A DNA stretch of 64,000 nt from contig JARGSG010000093.1 of the NCBI GenBank assembly GCA_030374805.1, positions 1 through 64,000 of the forward strand, read 5' to 3'. The number at the start of each line of letters is the position of its first letter. Within the stretch, counting starts at the first letter, position 1. This stretch comes from Gracilaria gracilis (taxonomy: Eukaryota; Rhodophyta; Florideophyceae; Gracilariales; Gracilariaceae). The notes under the pieces were generated by a model that worked only from the letters and a program-made list of their open reading frames with translations, made no database searches and was not told the DNA's origin. Both the position numbers and the translations under genes were made by a program. Positions 55,884 to 64,000 of the stretch are shown here, piece by piece.

Positions 55884-55984
55884 GTTTTCCCTCTACAGCC
55901 TCCCCATCTCCCTCCCCACGCAGTCCAATATCCCAGTCAAATGTCCCACAGCCCCCATCCCAGTCAACTTCATCCTCTTCCGAA

Positions 55985-58900
55985 TCGTCGAAATCAACTG
56001 GAATATTTTATGGCGGAAATAACACGGAGACTAGATGCAGTTCTTGATTGCTACGTAGCGGTCTCCCGACCGGAGGACGCGAGTTTCGGGGTGTCGGTGG
56101 CACACCGCAAAGAACGTAGGAAAGGGAAAGGCGGTGATGGTATGGAAGGGGGGGCTACTAAGGGTAGGATGAGGTCTAGTGACGGGGGAAGGGGTGGAGG
56201 TATGTGTGGGAGTATCTTTACTCCCTCCAAAAGAAAAGAAGCGGTACTGAAAGTTTTATAAAGGTGAAGATAACATGGAATAGAGGTTCGTGTTGGAGTG
56301 GAAATAAAGCTTGGCGGTGGGGTTTCGATAGAACAAATTGAGACAGAACCGGTGAAAGCGCCAGTATAGACGAGAAGTGAAGGGGAGAGCGGGGTAGTTC
56401 TGGCGGAGAACATGAAGGGAGCCGAGGATAGAAGAAGAGGGGGTGAGTCCATACCAAGGGGCAAAGGTATCGGAAGTGGAGTGGGTAGAGATAGGAACTG
56501 GGTGGATGGTGTGGTTATGTTCGTCGTTTGTTGCCCATCGGAGGCAAATGTAGTTGAGAGTGAGATCGACGTCGCCGCTGGGTGGGACGAGTTCTATGAA
56601 CTGGACGAAAGCGAACTTCTTGCGGGAAGAAGTTGGATAATGAAGGGCGAAAAGAAGAAAAGAGATGAGTTTGCAGACCCTGACGATGGATGTGGAGTTG
56701 GGGGAGGTGGAGCCGGCGACCAGATTGTGAGAGAACTTTGGGGACTTGGATGAACAGAAGGAGGGGGCGGCAAAAATTCGTTGAATGATGGGAACCGGAG
56801 GATTCTGGAGAGTGATCTCATTTTGGTCTGTGATGTAGTTGTCGAGTGTTGTGATGTGACCGCCGGAGACGTCAGTGGAGTGTAATATGTTATATGTTGA
56901 GTCGAGCCTGGCGGAGGGCGGGGGAGTTCTCAGTACGTTGTAAAACTTCGAAAGAAAGGGTATTGAATGATGGGAGGGCCTCTCTTCCTAATTGTGCAAG
57001 AATGGACAGGGTATCGGTGGAGAAGAGGCCTTGAAGAGATTTGTGAGGGAGGTGAGGATTGGCGCGAATGAATTTGTGGACAGTGATGAGGTCAGCGAAG
57101 GAGACGTGTTTGCCATCACGGACGAAACCGGATTGTCGGGATTGGAATTTGGAAGCGAGGGAAGGGGAGGAGGAGGTGATGGATGTGTTTTTGGAGACAG
57201 GATTCCAGTCCTTGATGGCATTGGAGCGGTGGATGGCACGAATGGTTTCTTGATGTGCAGTGGACCTGCGCTTTGAGGTTTTGAAGTAGTGGGAATTGAC
57301 GAGGGTGTGGGCGTGCTCGAATATGCTGGTATCATAGAAGTAGAGGCCTCCGAAACGGCGAATGTCCTGGACAATGTGGTCGAAGAGAAGGAACTTGAAG
57401 GTGCTGAGGCTGGAAGTGTGATGTGGGCCGATGAAGATGACGAGGTTTGTTTGAAGAAGCGGATTTGTTGTGAAAGGGTTGATAGGCGGGCGTCAGTTTA
57501 TTCGGTGAAGGTGTTGTATCGCATGGAGTCGAGGAGGAGGTCGGAGTACTTGTAGAACAACAGAAGTGATCGGAGCTGAATCGACTTCGTTACAGCATCG
57601 GTCGAAGAATGCGCCGATGAAGGGGGAATCCATGTCGAGTGCGCGGTATTCTTTTGCTTCGAGCATACCACGCAAGCTGTCGGTAGTGAAGAAACCGTTG
57701 AGAGTTTGACCGTTGTCGGAAGTGGAGAAGTCGATGTGGAGTCCGTTTGCGGGGGAGTGCTTTTCGATGGCAGAGAGGATGGTGTTTGAATGTTTGAGAA
57801 TGGAAGTGCGGACGGATTTGAAGGGGCGACGGGACTTGGAGGAACGGGGGGTGGTGAAAGTGCTTCTGAGCGGAGTCTCTCGATGGCAGCGAGCTTGATG
57901 AGCTTGGAGACGCCGAGGTGGAAGTTGTGGAGTTGTTCGAAGGTGAAGATGTTGTAAGGGGAGAGGAGTAGGGTGATGTTGAGAAGAGGGTATGATTCGA
58001 AGAGGGAGAAGTACTTTGCGAGGGAGAGGGAGTGTAGGGCTTCAAGGGCTTTTTCTTTTGTGTTGCGGGAGATTCTGGGCTTACGAACAAGGAGAGCATC
58101 TTATGATTGTTGGAGGAGAGTGGAGTGTGATTTGCGTGCGGCGAGGGTCTGATTCTGAGTTGCGGGGGATGGGGATTGAATGTGTAGAGGGAGGTCTGTG
58201 CGGGAGACGGTGCATCTATCACAAGGGTGTTGGGGGCGGGTGCCATGGGAGATGGCGAATATGTCCTTTGCTTCGAGGATATCAGCACAGTAGCTGGCGA
58301 TGATTGCCTGACAGTGGCGGAGAACGCCACGGGTGTTACGGAAGTGGAAGCTGTTGAGACCGGAGGAGAGGAGGGTGCCGAGGAGGTTGGAGATGGCGAG
58401 CTGAATGACTTCCATTTTGGTGTGGCGGTGGATGTGAGACGAGGTTTGAGGGACGGGGTCGTGCTCTTGGGAGGGGGTGGCTGGGAGGAAGGAGTTTGGC
58501 AAGTATCCGAGAAGGGTGAAGTTTTCGGTGATGCGCTTGTGACGGAAGGATTCGGAGAAGTTGAGAAGGGTAATGTGAAGGGGGTATGAGGTGGTGGGAG
58601 AGGAGGTGAGGGAGGTGGAGGACTTTTGGGAGTAGATTTGGACGAAGCCTATGAAGGACTCGATATCGGTGGTGTCGGGGTGTGTCAGATGCAATAGGCG
58701 TTGGAGGAATGCATGATTGCGGCTTTGAGGCCGGGGACTGCTTCTTTTCCGAGGGCGGAGGCCATGGGGTGGTCAAAAGCGAGAGAGGCGGAAGGGGTTT
58801 TGTGGGAGATGGGGTAGGAGAAGGTGTTGTGGAAGTGTGCGGGGGCGAGATGTTGTTTGAGGGCCTAGATCGGGTCCTTTCGGAAGATGGTGATAGAGAG

Positions 58901-59560
58901 GAGCTGCTGTGGGTCGGATAGGATGGTGGAGGCGAAGCCGATGTTGCTGAAACGGGGCTGAAAGAGGTTTGTCTGCAGCTCGAGGCACTGGGTGGCGGAG
59001 GAAACGGCGCTGTGGAAGGCGGATTTCGAGAAGGCGGGGTCCCGGAGGAGGGAGATGAGTTTTTCAGCCTTTCGGTGGCCAAGGGAAGAGGCGATGGAAG
59101 AGAGGTAGAGAACCATACGCTTGAGGTGAGGGGGTGAAGGAAGGGGAAAAAAGGGGGAGAAGGGGGAGGAGGGGAGGAGCAGATGGAGCAGACGGGGGTG
59201 GTGGCGATGTGGTAGACGTCTTGGGTGCGGAGGGAGAGAGAGAGTTGCTAGCGGTGGTAGAAGTCGTCGTCTGCGATGGGAACGTTGTCGGAAGGGCGGT
59301 TTGTAGGAGGGGGAGGTGTATGGAAGTGGGGGTGGACCTGTGACACTTGGTGCGTGGTGGGAAGTAGGGGAGGCCTCCGCCGGGGGAGAGGAAACGCTTG
59401 TTTGGGATGATGCGATTGGGGCATTTCCTCTGGGGCCCTGGAATGGCGGAGATGGTGCTGGCGAGGAAGAGGCAGCCTTCGAAGCAGCAGTTGGGCATGG
59501 CGGGGAACATTAGAGGGGTGTTGGAGTGGATAGGGGGTAAGTAGCGGGGAGCGTAATAGG
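55985..59560 (-). pseudogene. Plavaka/Tnp2-like transposase (decayed)
   Basis: Blocks in order on the minus strand are as follows. 59510-59470: a Cys-containing N-terminal finger-like segment (CCFEGCLF). 59116-58865: HRKAEKLISLLRDPAFSKSA and FRKDPI. Near 58860-58760: ALKQHLAPAHF and ASLAFDHPMASALG. 58694-58101: a 197-codon ORF with SYPLHITLLNFSESFR, TLLGYLP, LLSSGLNSFHF, VLRHCQAIIASYCADI and HPCDRCTV. Near 57990-57890: YNIFTFEQLHNFHLGVSKLI. These match the typical Plavaka succession (PLY-LTIGN, LLGYLP, PILAAYVADYPEQ, CP-CTV, LH-FDLGV). The blocks lie in different frames, so the gene has either several short introns or several frameshifts. Catalytic acidic residues cannot all be placed. Confidence 0.7.
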
Positions 59561-60011
59561 GCGCACGGACGGTGGGACAGAGTAGTGGAGATGATTGCAC
59601 GTGATTCGAATCCGTTTCATATATTTAGTATAAGAATGACTGATGTAAAAGGTGTTGACTAGTGAACCGATCTCCACATACTGGAAAGATATTCGTTCTA
59701 TTTGTATACTTCTATTCGTAGTCGATAAACAGCTATCTAAGTTTCTATATAACTATCAATACCGCTATTCGCCGCCGTATACATGAAAATAGGTGGAACT
59801 TACCAACTAACATAGCGCGGCGAGACTACCATAAACCGAAGAAGTATGCTAGTTTCCCTTCCATCCAAACTAGCAAAGATGGAAATGATTTGGAATAATT
59901 CTTTCGAAGAAAACTAGCACAAGTGGAAATGTGGAAATATTTTCAGACGTTAGCGCCTCCAAATATGGATAAAATCACCGATTTTTCACTCGTCTTAATT
60001 CGGCCATTTTG

Positions 60012-60340
60012 ACTGCTAAACTAGCATTCCGATAACACCGACGTTGAGGCAGCGGACCGGGGTGTCGAGGCACTTCATCGGTGCACCGATGAAGCGCCAC
60101 AACACCCCGGTTGGCTCTCCCAACGCGCCGTGAGTGAAATAGCTGGGGCGGTGGCACACGTGGCACCCAACCTGCCGTGAGCGGTGAAAATGGTGGGCTA
60201 CTAACGCTCCATTAGTGATGAAACTTGAGTGGTGGTATACGTGGCACCGCCAACACGCCATTGACAGCGGACTGTGGTTTCGTGGCGCTTTATGGGTGCC
60301 CCGATGAAGCGCCATGACACCCCGGTCTGCTGTCCCAGTG
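60012..60340 (-). repeat. Right terminal inverted repeat of the Plavaka-like element
   Basis: Mirrors 54888-55145 and includes two palindromic units, U3 (60048-60121) and U4 (60263-60336). U3 holds the same 22-bp perfect palindrome as U2 (60073-60094). Confidence 0.75.
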
Positions 60341-60774
60341 TGAAACTAGTCCGCCAAAAATTTTGCTTATTTCTTTATTGCTCAAACATTGTCATACAAG
60401 TGTACTATAGATGTTAGTAGCTTGATGTAGCTTTCTAAACGTCCCTCGTGTATGCTGTAAAATGTTTTATAGGCACAGTCTATAGTATATACTAATATTG
60501 AGCAGACGTGCATCCGTGATGAAGTAGATGGAAAGGAACGAAAGTGAGAGTTACAACTAGCCAACTGATGTCGCGAGCGTTCTTGACAGTCCTAAACAAC
60601 CTTTTCGATTCTATCAGCTACGTATAATGGAAATGACGCCTCGCAAGCATAGAAGAGGAGCGTGATTCCAACTTACCTAACCGAAGTACAGTGGTGTCAG
60701 AAACATCGCCCCCAACACGAGGGAGAGGGGGGGGGACAAAAGGCACTACGCCGCGTATGCCACCATCCTGATCA
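60341..60774. other. Intergenic DNA upstream of the 60.8-kb gene
   Basis: AT-rich at first. A G-run (GAGGGAGAGGGGGGGGAC) lies about 45 bp before the ATG at 60775. No TATA box or other promoter element is clear. Confidence 0.4.
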
Positions 60775-61560
60775 ATGAAGAAGAAGCGTTCGCCTGCTGC
60801 TGCATTAGTAGTGAAAGGCGGCGATGCTGTGTATTTGTTTGTGACGGTTGGAAAAGAAAGGCACAGGGTGAAAGTGAGAACTGCGGAGGTGAGAGAAGTG
60901 GAGTCCGCCAGTGGTCCCGGGAAGGCTCTTTGCCATTCGCTCTTCGGAAATGTTCTAAGCGTGACTGCCCTTGAAGGTGAAGAACTGGTTATGAGCTGGA
61001 GGACGAAGATTATAAGTCACGAATGTCCAAAGCACCCTTACCGTTTTCAATATCCTGAAGACCCGCGAAATACGCTGAGCGAGTGGTTCTCGGCTGGCTT
61101 GTATGCGCCGGATACGCGGATGCTGGCCCCAATCAAGATTCCGCAAATTCCAACTCTTGAGTCCGTGGCTTGGAAGTCTTCCACATCTCTGCCGGGGAAA
61201 TTAGTTGCTCTGGAGGTCGAGAAACCTGCTAGAGAAGCTTCCAAAACTTCAGAAAAGTCTTATCAAGGGATGGAGAAGCCCATGAGAGTAAGCGTCGGCA
61301 TCATAAAGCACTCAAAAGGCGATGCTGAGGAGGTCTTTCTGATGAATAAGGCTCCGCTTGCTGACCCGAAGGAAGACTTGTTCGATGAAGGACACAGTGT
61401 TCCGTCGGAGGAGGTACACACCACCGTGCTTCTCAAGAACATTTCGGTTGCCAATTGTGTTCAGCGCAGGTTGATGGTGGATATCGAGATGATTGAAATC
61501 CCGAAGAAGACGGTACGAAGTGTGAATCTGGGACACAAGGAGGTAACGATGATGAAATGA
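60775..61560 (+). CDS. Unidentified protein, N-terminal ORF of 261 codons
   Basis: Starts at ATG (MKKKRSPAAALVVKGGDAVY). Residues 10-75 are beta-rich (AVYLFVTVGKERHRVKVRTA). The middle contains HECPKHPYRFQYPEDPRNTL and RMLAPIKIPQIPTL; the end is mixed charged. No known family is recognised. The same frame stays open past its TGA for about 170 further codons (61600-62070), and protein-like sequence continues to about 63.77 kb in other frames. The ORF is therefore probably the first part of a longer gene that is either spliced in an unrecognised way or decaying. Confidence 0.5.
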   Translation: MKKKRSPAAALVVKGGDAVYLFVTVGKERHRVKVRTAEVREVESASGPGKALCHSLFGNVLSVTALEGEELVMSWRTKIISHECPKHPYRFQYPEDPRNTLSEWFSAGLYAPDTRMLAPIKIPQIPTLESVAWKSSTSLPGKLVALEVEKPAREASKTSEKSYQGMEKPMRVSVGIIKHSKGDAEEVFLMNKAPLADPKEDLFDEGHSVPSEEVHTTVLLKNISVANCVQRRLMVDIEMIEIPKKTVRSVNLGHKEVTMMK

Positions 61561-61599
61561 CGCAAATTTGGGTGGCCTTTTTCTGCAGGTTCGAAAGCT

Positions 61600-62070
61600 G
61601 TGGCATCTCTAGGGGAGTATGATATGAATGAAATAGTTATTGATGGCAGAATTGTTGTGCCCGTAACCGTCATAGACGGAAATCACCCAATTCTTGTGCT
61701 ACGAGACTTACATGGGGAAGGCGGGAAGTGGGTGGATATAGTCTGTTCTCTGGGTGTTATGCTGTGGGGAAGAAAGGATTGGAAATCCACCACAATGAAC
61801 GAGGAAATAGGACTCGGCAATCTCCTGAACGAGATGTGTTCGAATATGCAGAAGATATCGTTTGCAGAAAAAATTCATAGCACGGTATCTTTTGTGCAGA
61901 ACGTCGTTAACGAGTCACATTTAGATGTGGTGAGCATTAATTTGAAGCAGTTAGCTAGTGCTTTGAAGGGAAGTGAAGCTATCGGAGACTACAGCGTGCG
62001 TCTCTTGACTCGTTACGCGACATTGGCTCTGAAGTTTGTGGAATGTGAGCGCCTTTTTGGAGTTTTTTGA
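61600..62070 (+). CDS. Unidentified gene, second segment
   Basis: 156 codons in the same frame as the preceding ORF. It opens with a beta-type segment (EIVIDGRIVVPVTVIDGNHP) and continues with helices (MQKISFAEKIHSTVSFVQNV). A GTAACG-to-TTTCTGCAG stretch (61543-61588) looks like a 46-bp intron but would not keep the frame. No family is recognised. Confidence 0.4.
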   Translation: MASLGEYDMNEIVIDGRIVVPVTVIDGNHPILVLRDLHGEGGKWVDIVCSLGVMLWGRKDWKSTTMNEEIGLGNLLNEMCSNMQKISFAEKIHSTVSFVQNVVNESHLDVVSINLKQLASALKGSEAIGDYSVRLLTRYATLALKFVECERLFGVF

Positions 62071-62440
62071 GAAGGTGTGTGAGGAGGTTCTATCCTTTAA
62101 GTTGAATTACATCTCGAGTGGTCTCCGGGAGGGTCTGACCAACGGGAAGTTTCGATCTGCCGTACGTTGCTTGCAATGGCTTGTGGAACTGAGGCTGTCT
62201 TCTTCTACGAGAACAGGTCGTTTTGACAACATGAGGAAGCATTTATTTCAATGTGCTATAGGTATGTACAACCTATGTACTCTCACTGGAAAGAAGAAGA
62301 AGATTAGTTGTGAAAAAGTATTGCAGACCGCATTCAACTTAGGAGGAAAAAATATGACTGTGATGGAAAGTTTGGGTACGCGGACAGCAAAAAATGATCC
62401 TAAGCGGTGCGAGGCGTTTATGGGACGGAGTGGTGTCTAG
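62036..62440 (+). CDS. Unidentified gene, third segment
   Basis: 134 codons, overlapping the second segment by 35 bases in the next frame; the switch lies around a run of six T. Helix-rich (EVLSFKLNYISSGLREGLTN, LQWLVELRLSS), then basic (TGKKKKISCEKVLQ). It appears to continue the same protein. Confidence 0.35.
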   Translation: MWNVSAFLEFFEKVCEEVLSFKLNYISSGLREGLTNGKFRSAVRCLQWLVELRLSSSTRTGRFDNMRKHLFQCAIGMYNLCTLTGKKKKISCEKVLQTAFNLGGKNMTVMESLGTRTAKNDPKRCEAFMGRSGV

Positions 62441-62747
62441 AAGGGTGAAGACCGCGCGTAAAAAGCTTCAAGAAGTTTTAAAAGTATCGCTTCAAACTTC
62501 AGAGGAGGTGGAGAAGGTGGGGGAGGTGATGGTTGAAGTCGTGGGTGTAGGCGATGATGCGTCAACCGCAGCACCTAGTGAGGCAGAAGAAGCTCTTATG
62601 TCGTTGGAAGCTCCCATGCCGGGGGAAGACCCTAAAGTAGAGCCATCAGAATTGAGGCGGAGCACAAGAAGAAATAATGCTCCGCACCGGGTGAAAGAGG
62701 ATTGGGGTAGAAAGGAGGGAGCAAGAAGAAGAAGAAGAGGAAGTTAA
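62394..62747 (+). CDS. Unidentified gene, fourth segment
   Basis: 117 codons in the third frame, overlapping the previous by 47 bases. A helical start (KTARKKLQEVLKVSLQTS) is followed by an acidic Ala/Pro linker and a basic motif LRRSTRRNNAPHRVKEDW. That motif resembles R-S-x-R-x-x-x-P-x-R linkers seen before catalytic or binding domains in several families, and is not diagnostic. Confidence 0.35.
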   Translation: MILSGARRLWDGVVSRRVKTARKKLQEVLKVSLQTSEEVEKVGEVMVEVVGVGDDASTAAPSEAEEALMSLEAPMPGEDPKVEPSELRRSTRRNNAPHRVKEDWGRKEGARRRRRGS

Positions 62748-63770
62748 TTGATCTTACTAACGATGAGAATGAGGTAGAAATCCAACCTGCTTCGAGTAAA
62801 ATGAAGAAGGCACCGTGGAGACACCTTCTAGAGATATACTAATGGAGGTTGTTACTTTACTCAGGATTATGACGAAGCCGGCATTGAAGAAGTTTTTCAA
62901 AGAACAGAAAATCAATTTGGTGTCCTCGAGCGAGGATGAAAATGGTAGCAGTGAGGAAGATTGTATGTTCGTTCAGGACGAAGAGGAAGGAATGGAATAA
63001 GGAACGATGGATGGATTTGAAGAGAAAAATCCCGAGAAACCGCTTAAAGGGATGAATAAAGCAGGTGAGTGGGCTGGTAGAGCGGATATGTCATGGACTA
63101 GTCAAGAAAATGCGCTGCAGAGTCAGTGGCGGGAATTGAAGAATAATGTAAAACATAAAGAGCACAGAGCCGGGTGCTTGGGGGTGGCAGATTTGAGAGC
63201 GGTCCATCACCAGGTATACTGGCATGCCGTCCGCAATATGCACAAGAAGAAGGCGACTACGAAAGAACCAGTTTTTGGGGTGAAGCTTCCGTGGAAAGGA
63301 AAGCTGACAGGGAAAAAGAAGCTCTTTGGATGGAGGCGATGGAGACTGATGACCTCGCACGAGAGTACTTTGCGACCAAGATAATAGAGTTGATGGAAAG
63401 GGGTTTCTGTGATTTCGAACACTTCGGAACTGACGAAGGTATGTAAGAGAACTCGAAGAAGAGGAGAGTGGTGGTGGGTAAGGATGTGACGGAAGGATTG
63501 CCAGAGTGTTTTGAGAAGGAATTTATGGATCAGCAAGAATTGAAGTTTGACGAGAACGGAACTAAATAGAATCCCATCGTCAACGAGGGGGAAGGGAAGG
63601 ATGCTGGGAACAGAATGCAGGGAATTGGACGATTAACTACGAATAAGAAGGGGATTGCTGATTGCATGGAATCTGATGAGAAAAAATTCGATGATGGTGA
63701 GAAAGCGGTCGTTGTTAGATGCGAGGTATGGGTAAATTGTATCGCTTCTTCGCATTTGTAACAACAGCAG
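62748..63770 (+). other. Likely 3' part of the unidentified gene
   Basis: Protein-like frames continue, changing frame a few times: RKLIDLTNDENEVEIQPASS near 62740-62800, an acidic segment (SSSEDENGSSEEDCMFVQDE, ORF 62815-63000), then ORF 63007-63384 (KNPEKPLKGMNKAGEWAGRA) and EREKEAL-type helices to about 63446. The strong Lys/Glu composition is shared with the upstream segments. About six frame interruptions over 60775-63770 argue for decay. Confidence 0.35.
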
Positions 63771-64000
63771 GGCTTAGAAAAGAATGAATGCGTCAGAGAG
63801 TGGAAATCGTGTGTTGTGTACGAAGGAGGGATGCCCAAGGTAGGTGTTGCACACTGATTTTCGAGGGTTGACGAATTTGAAGAAGGATAAGAGAGATATT
63901 CTAGTTTTCTTCGTAATGGCCTCTGAAGGAGTTAGTTTATGATATGGGTTTGTAGGAGTTCAAGTAATATGTATGTGACGGATGACAAGAGTTTGAGGAG
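63771..64000. other. Window edge, nothing recognised
   Basis: Short stretch after the last coding-like frame; a minus-strand ORF (63530-63838) overlaps the end of the gene-like region and is probably its shadow. Confidence 0.4.

Larger units (their letters stand above)
54888..60340 (-). mobile_element. Plavaka-like (CACTA superfamily) DNA transposon, decayed
   Basis: About 5.45 kb with diverged terminal inverted repeats of roughly 260-330 bp (54888-55145 and 60012-60340). The right end reads CACTGGGACAG inward, the CACTG type of CACTA ends; the left end is CCTGGGACAG. The minus strand carries blocks of a Plavaka/Tnp2-type transposase. The copy sits at the edge of the older gypsy relic. Frame changes within the transposase show it is inactive. 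Confidence 0.75.

Noticed and set aside
55659-56261. Pro/Ser/His-rich plus-strand ORFs in 55.6-59.6 kb as genes
   Set aside because: They lie opposite the transposon's coding strand and their composition reflects its pyrimidine-rich bias.
61543-61588. 46-bp intron in the 60.8-kb gene
   Set aside because: Donor- and acceptor-like ends are present, but removal would not keep the reading frame, whereas the unspliced frame continues directly after the stop.

Overview
The window looks like a gene-poor, repeat-rich stretch of a eukaryotic nuclear genome. There are no bacterial operons or Shine-Dalgarno-led gene series. It is filled with nested, decaying mobile elements: two Ty3/gypsy LTR elements and a relic of a third, two Ty1/copia elements, a piggyBac transposon, a Plavaka-like (CACTA superfamily) transposon, and families of inverted-repeat elements. 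This mix would fit a multicellular red alga. That assignment is an inference from overall character, not from a marker gene.

Layout: 1-887 holds no recognisable gene. 892-2672 is an internally deleted piggyBac transposon with 180-bp hairpin-rich terminal inverted repeats and TTAA target duplications. 2919-3497 (minus) is a tyrosine recombinase fragment. 3990-15515 is a young Ty3/gypsy element of chromovirus type (here G1) with 508-bp LTRs, target duplication TTCAG and two long antisense ORFs. 15622-16332 is an unidentified ORF with an in-frame TGA. 16481-17160 is a tandem repeat whose units keep hairpins with compensatory changes. 17475-17960 is a RING-H2 gene, the clearest intact host-type gene. 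17961-20009 is GC-rich low-complexity DNA.

20010-31769 is an old Ty1/copia element. It is split by a second gypsy-type, apparently non-autonomous element (G2, 21594-28659, 437-bp LTRs, target duplication GACGC/GACAC). 31770-43700 is mostly unidentifiable. It includes traces of decayed coding sequence (33.3-38.5 kb) and a dimeric minisatellite (39640-39957). 43780-45840 is a minus-strand copia relic. 46300-51652 is an AT-rich field of about 0.4-kb inverted-repeat elements arranged as foldback pairs, plus a separate 411-bp MITE. 53606-54776 is a relic of a gypsy element related to G1. 54888-60340 is the Plavaka-like transposon with about 0.3-kb terminal inverted repeats containing 74-bp palindromic units. 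60775-63770 is an unidentified, apparently decaying multi-kilobase gene.

The layers can be put in relative order. The copia LTR pair differs at roughly 15% of sites by eye, G2 at about 5% and G1 at about 1.4%. G2 sits inside copia. G1 and G2 share the primer-binding site, the LTR start TGTAGT, a purine tract before the 3' LTR and a 220-230 bp structured block. G2 therefore looks like a dependent relative of the G1 lineage. All identities were judged by eye; no database search was possible.
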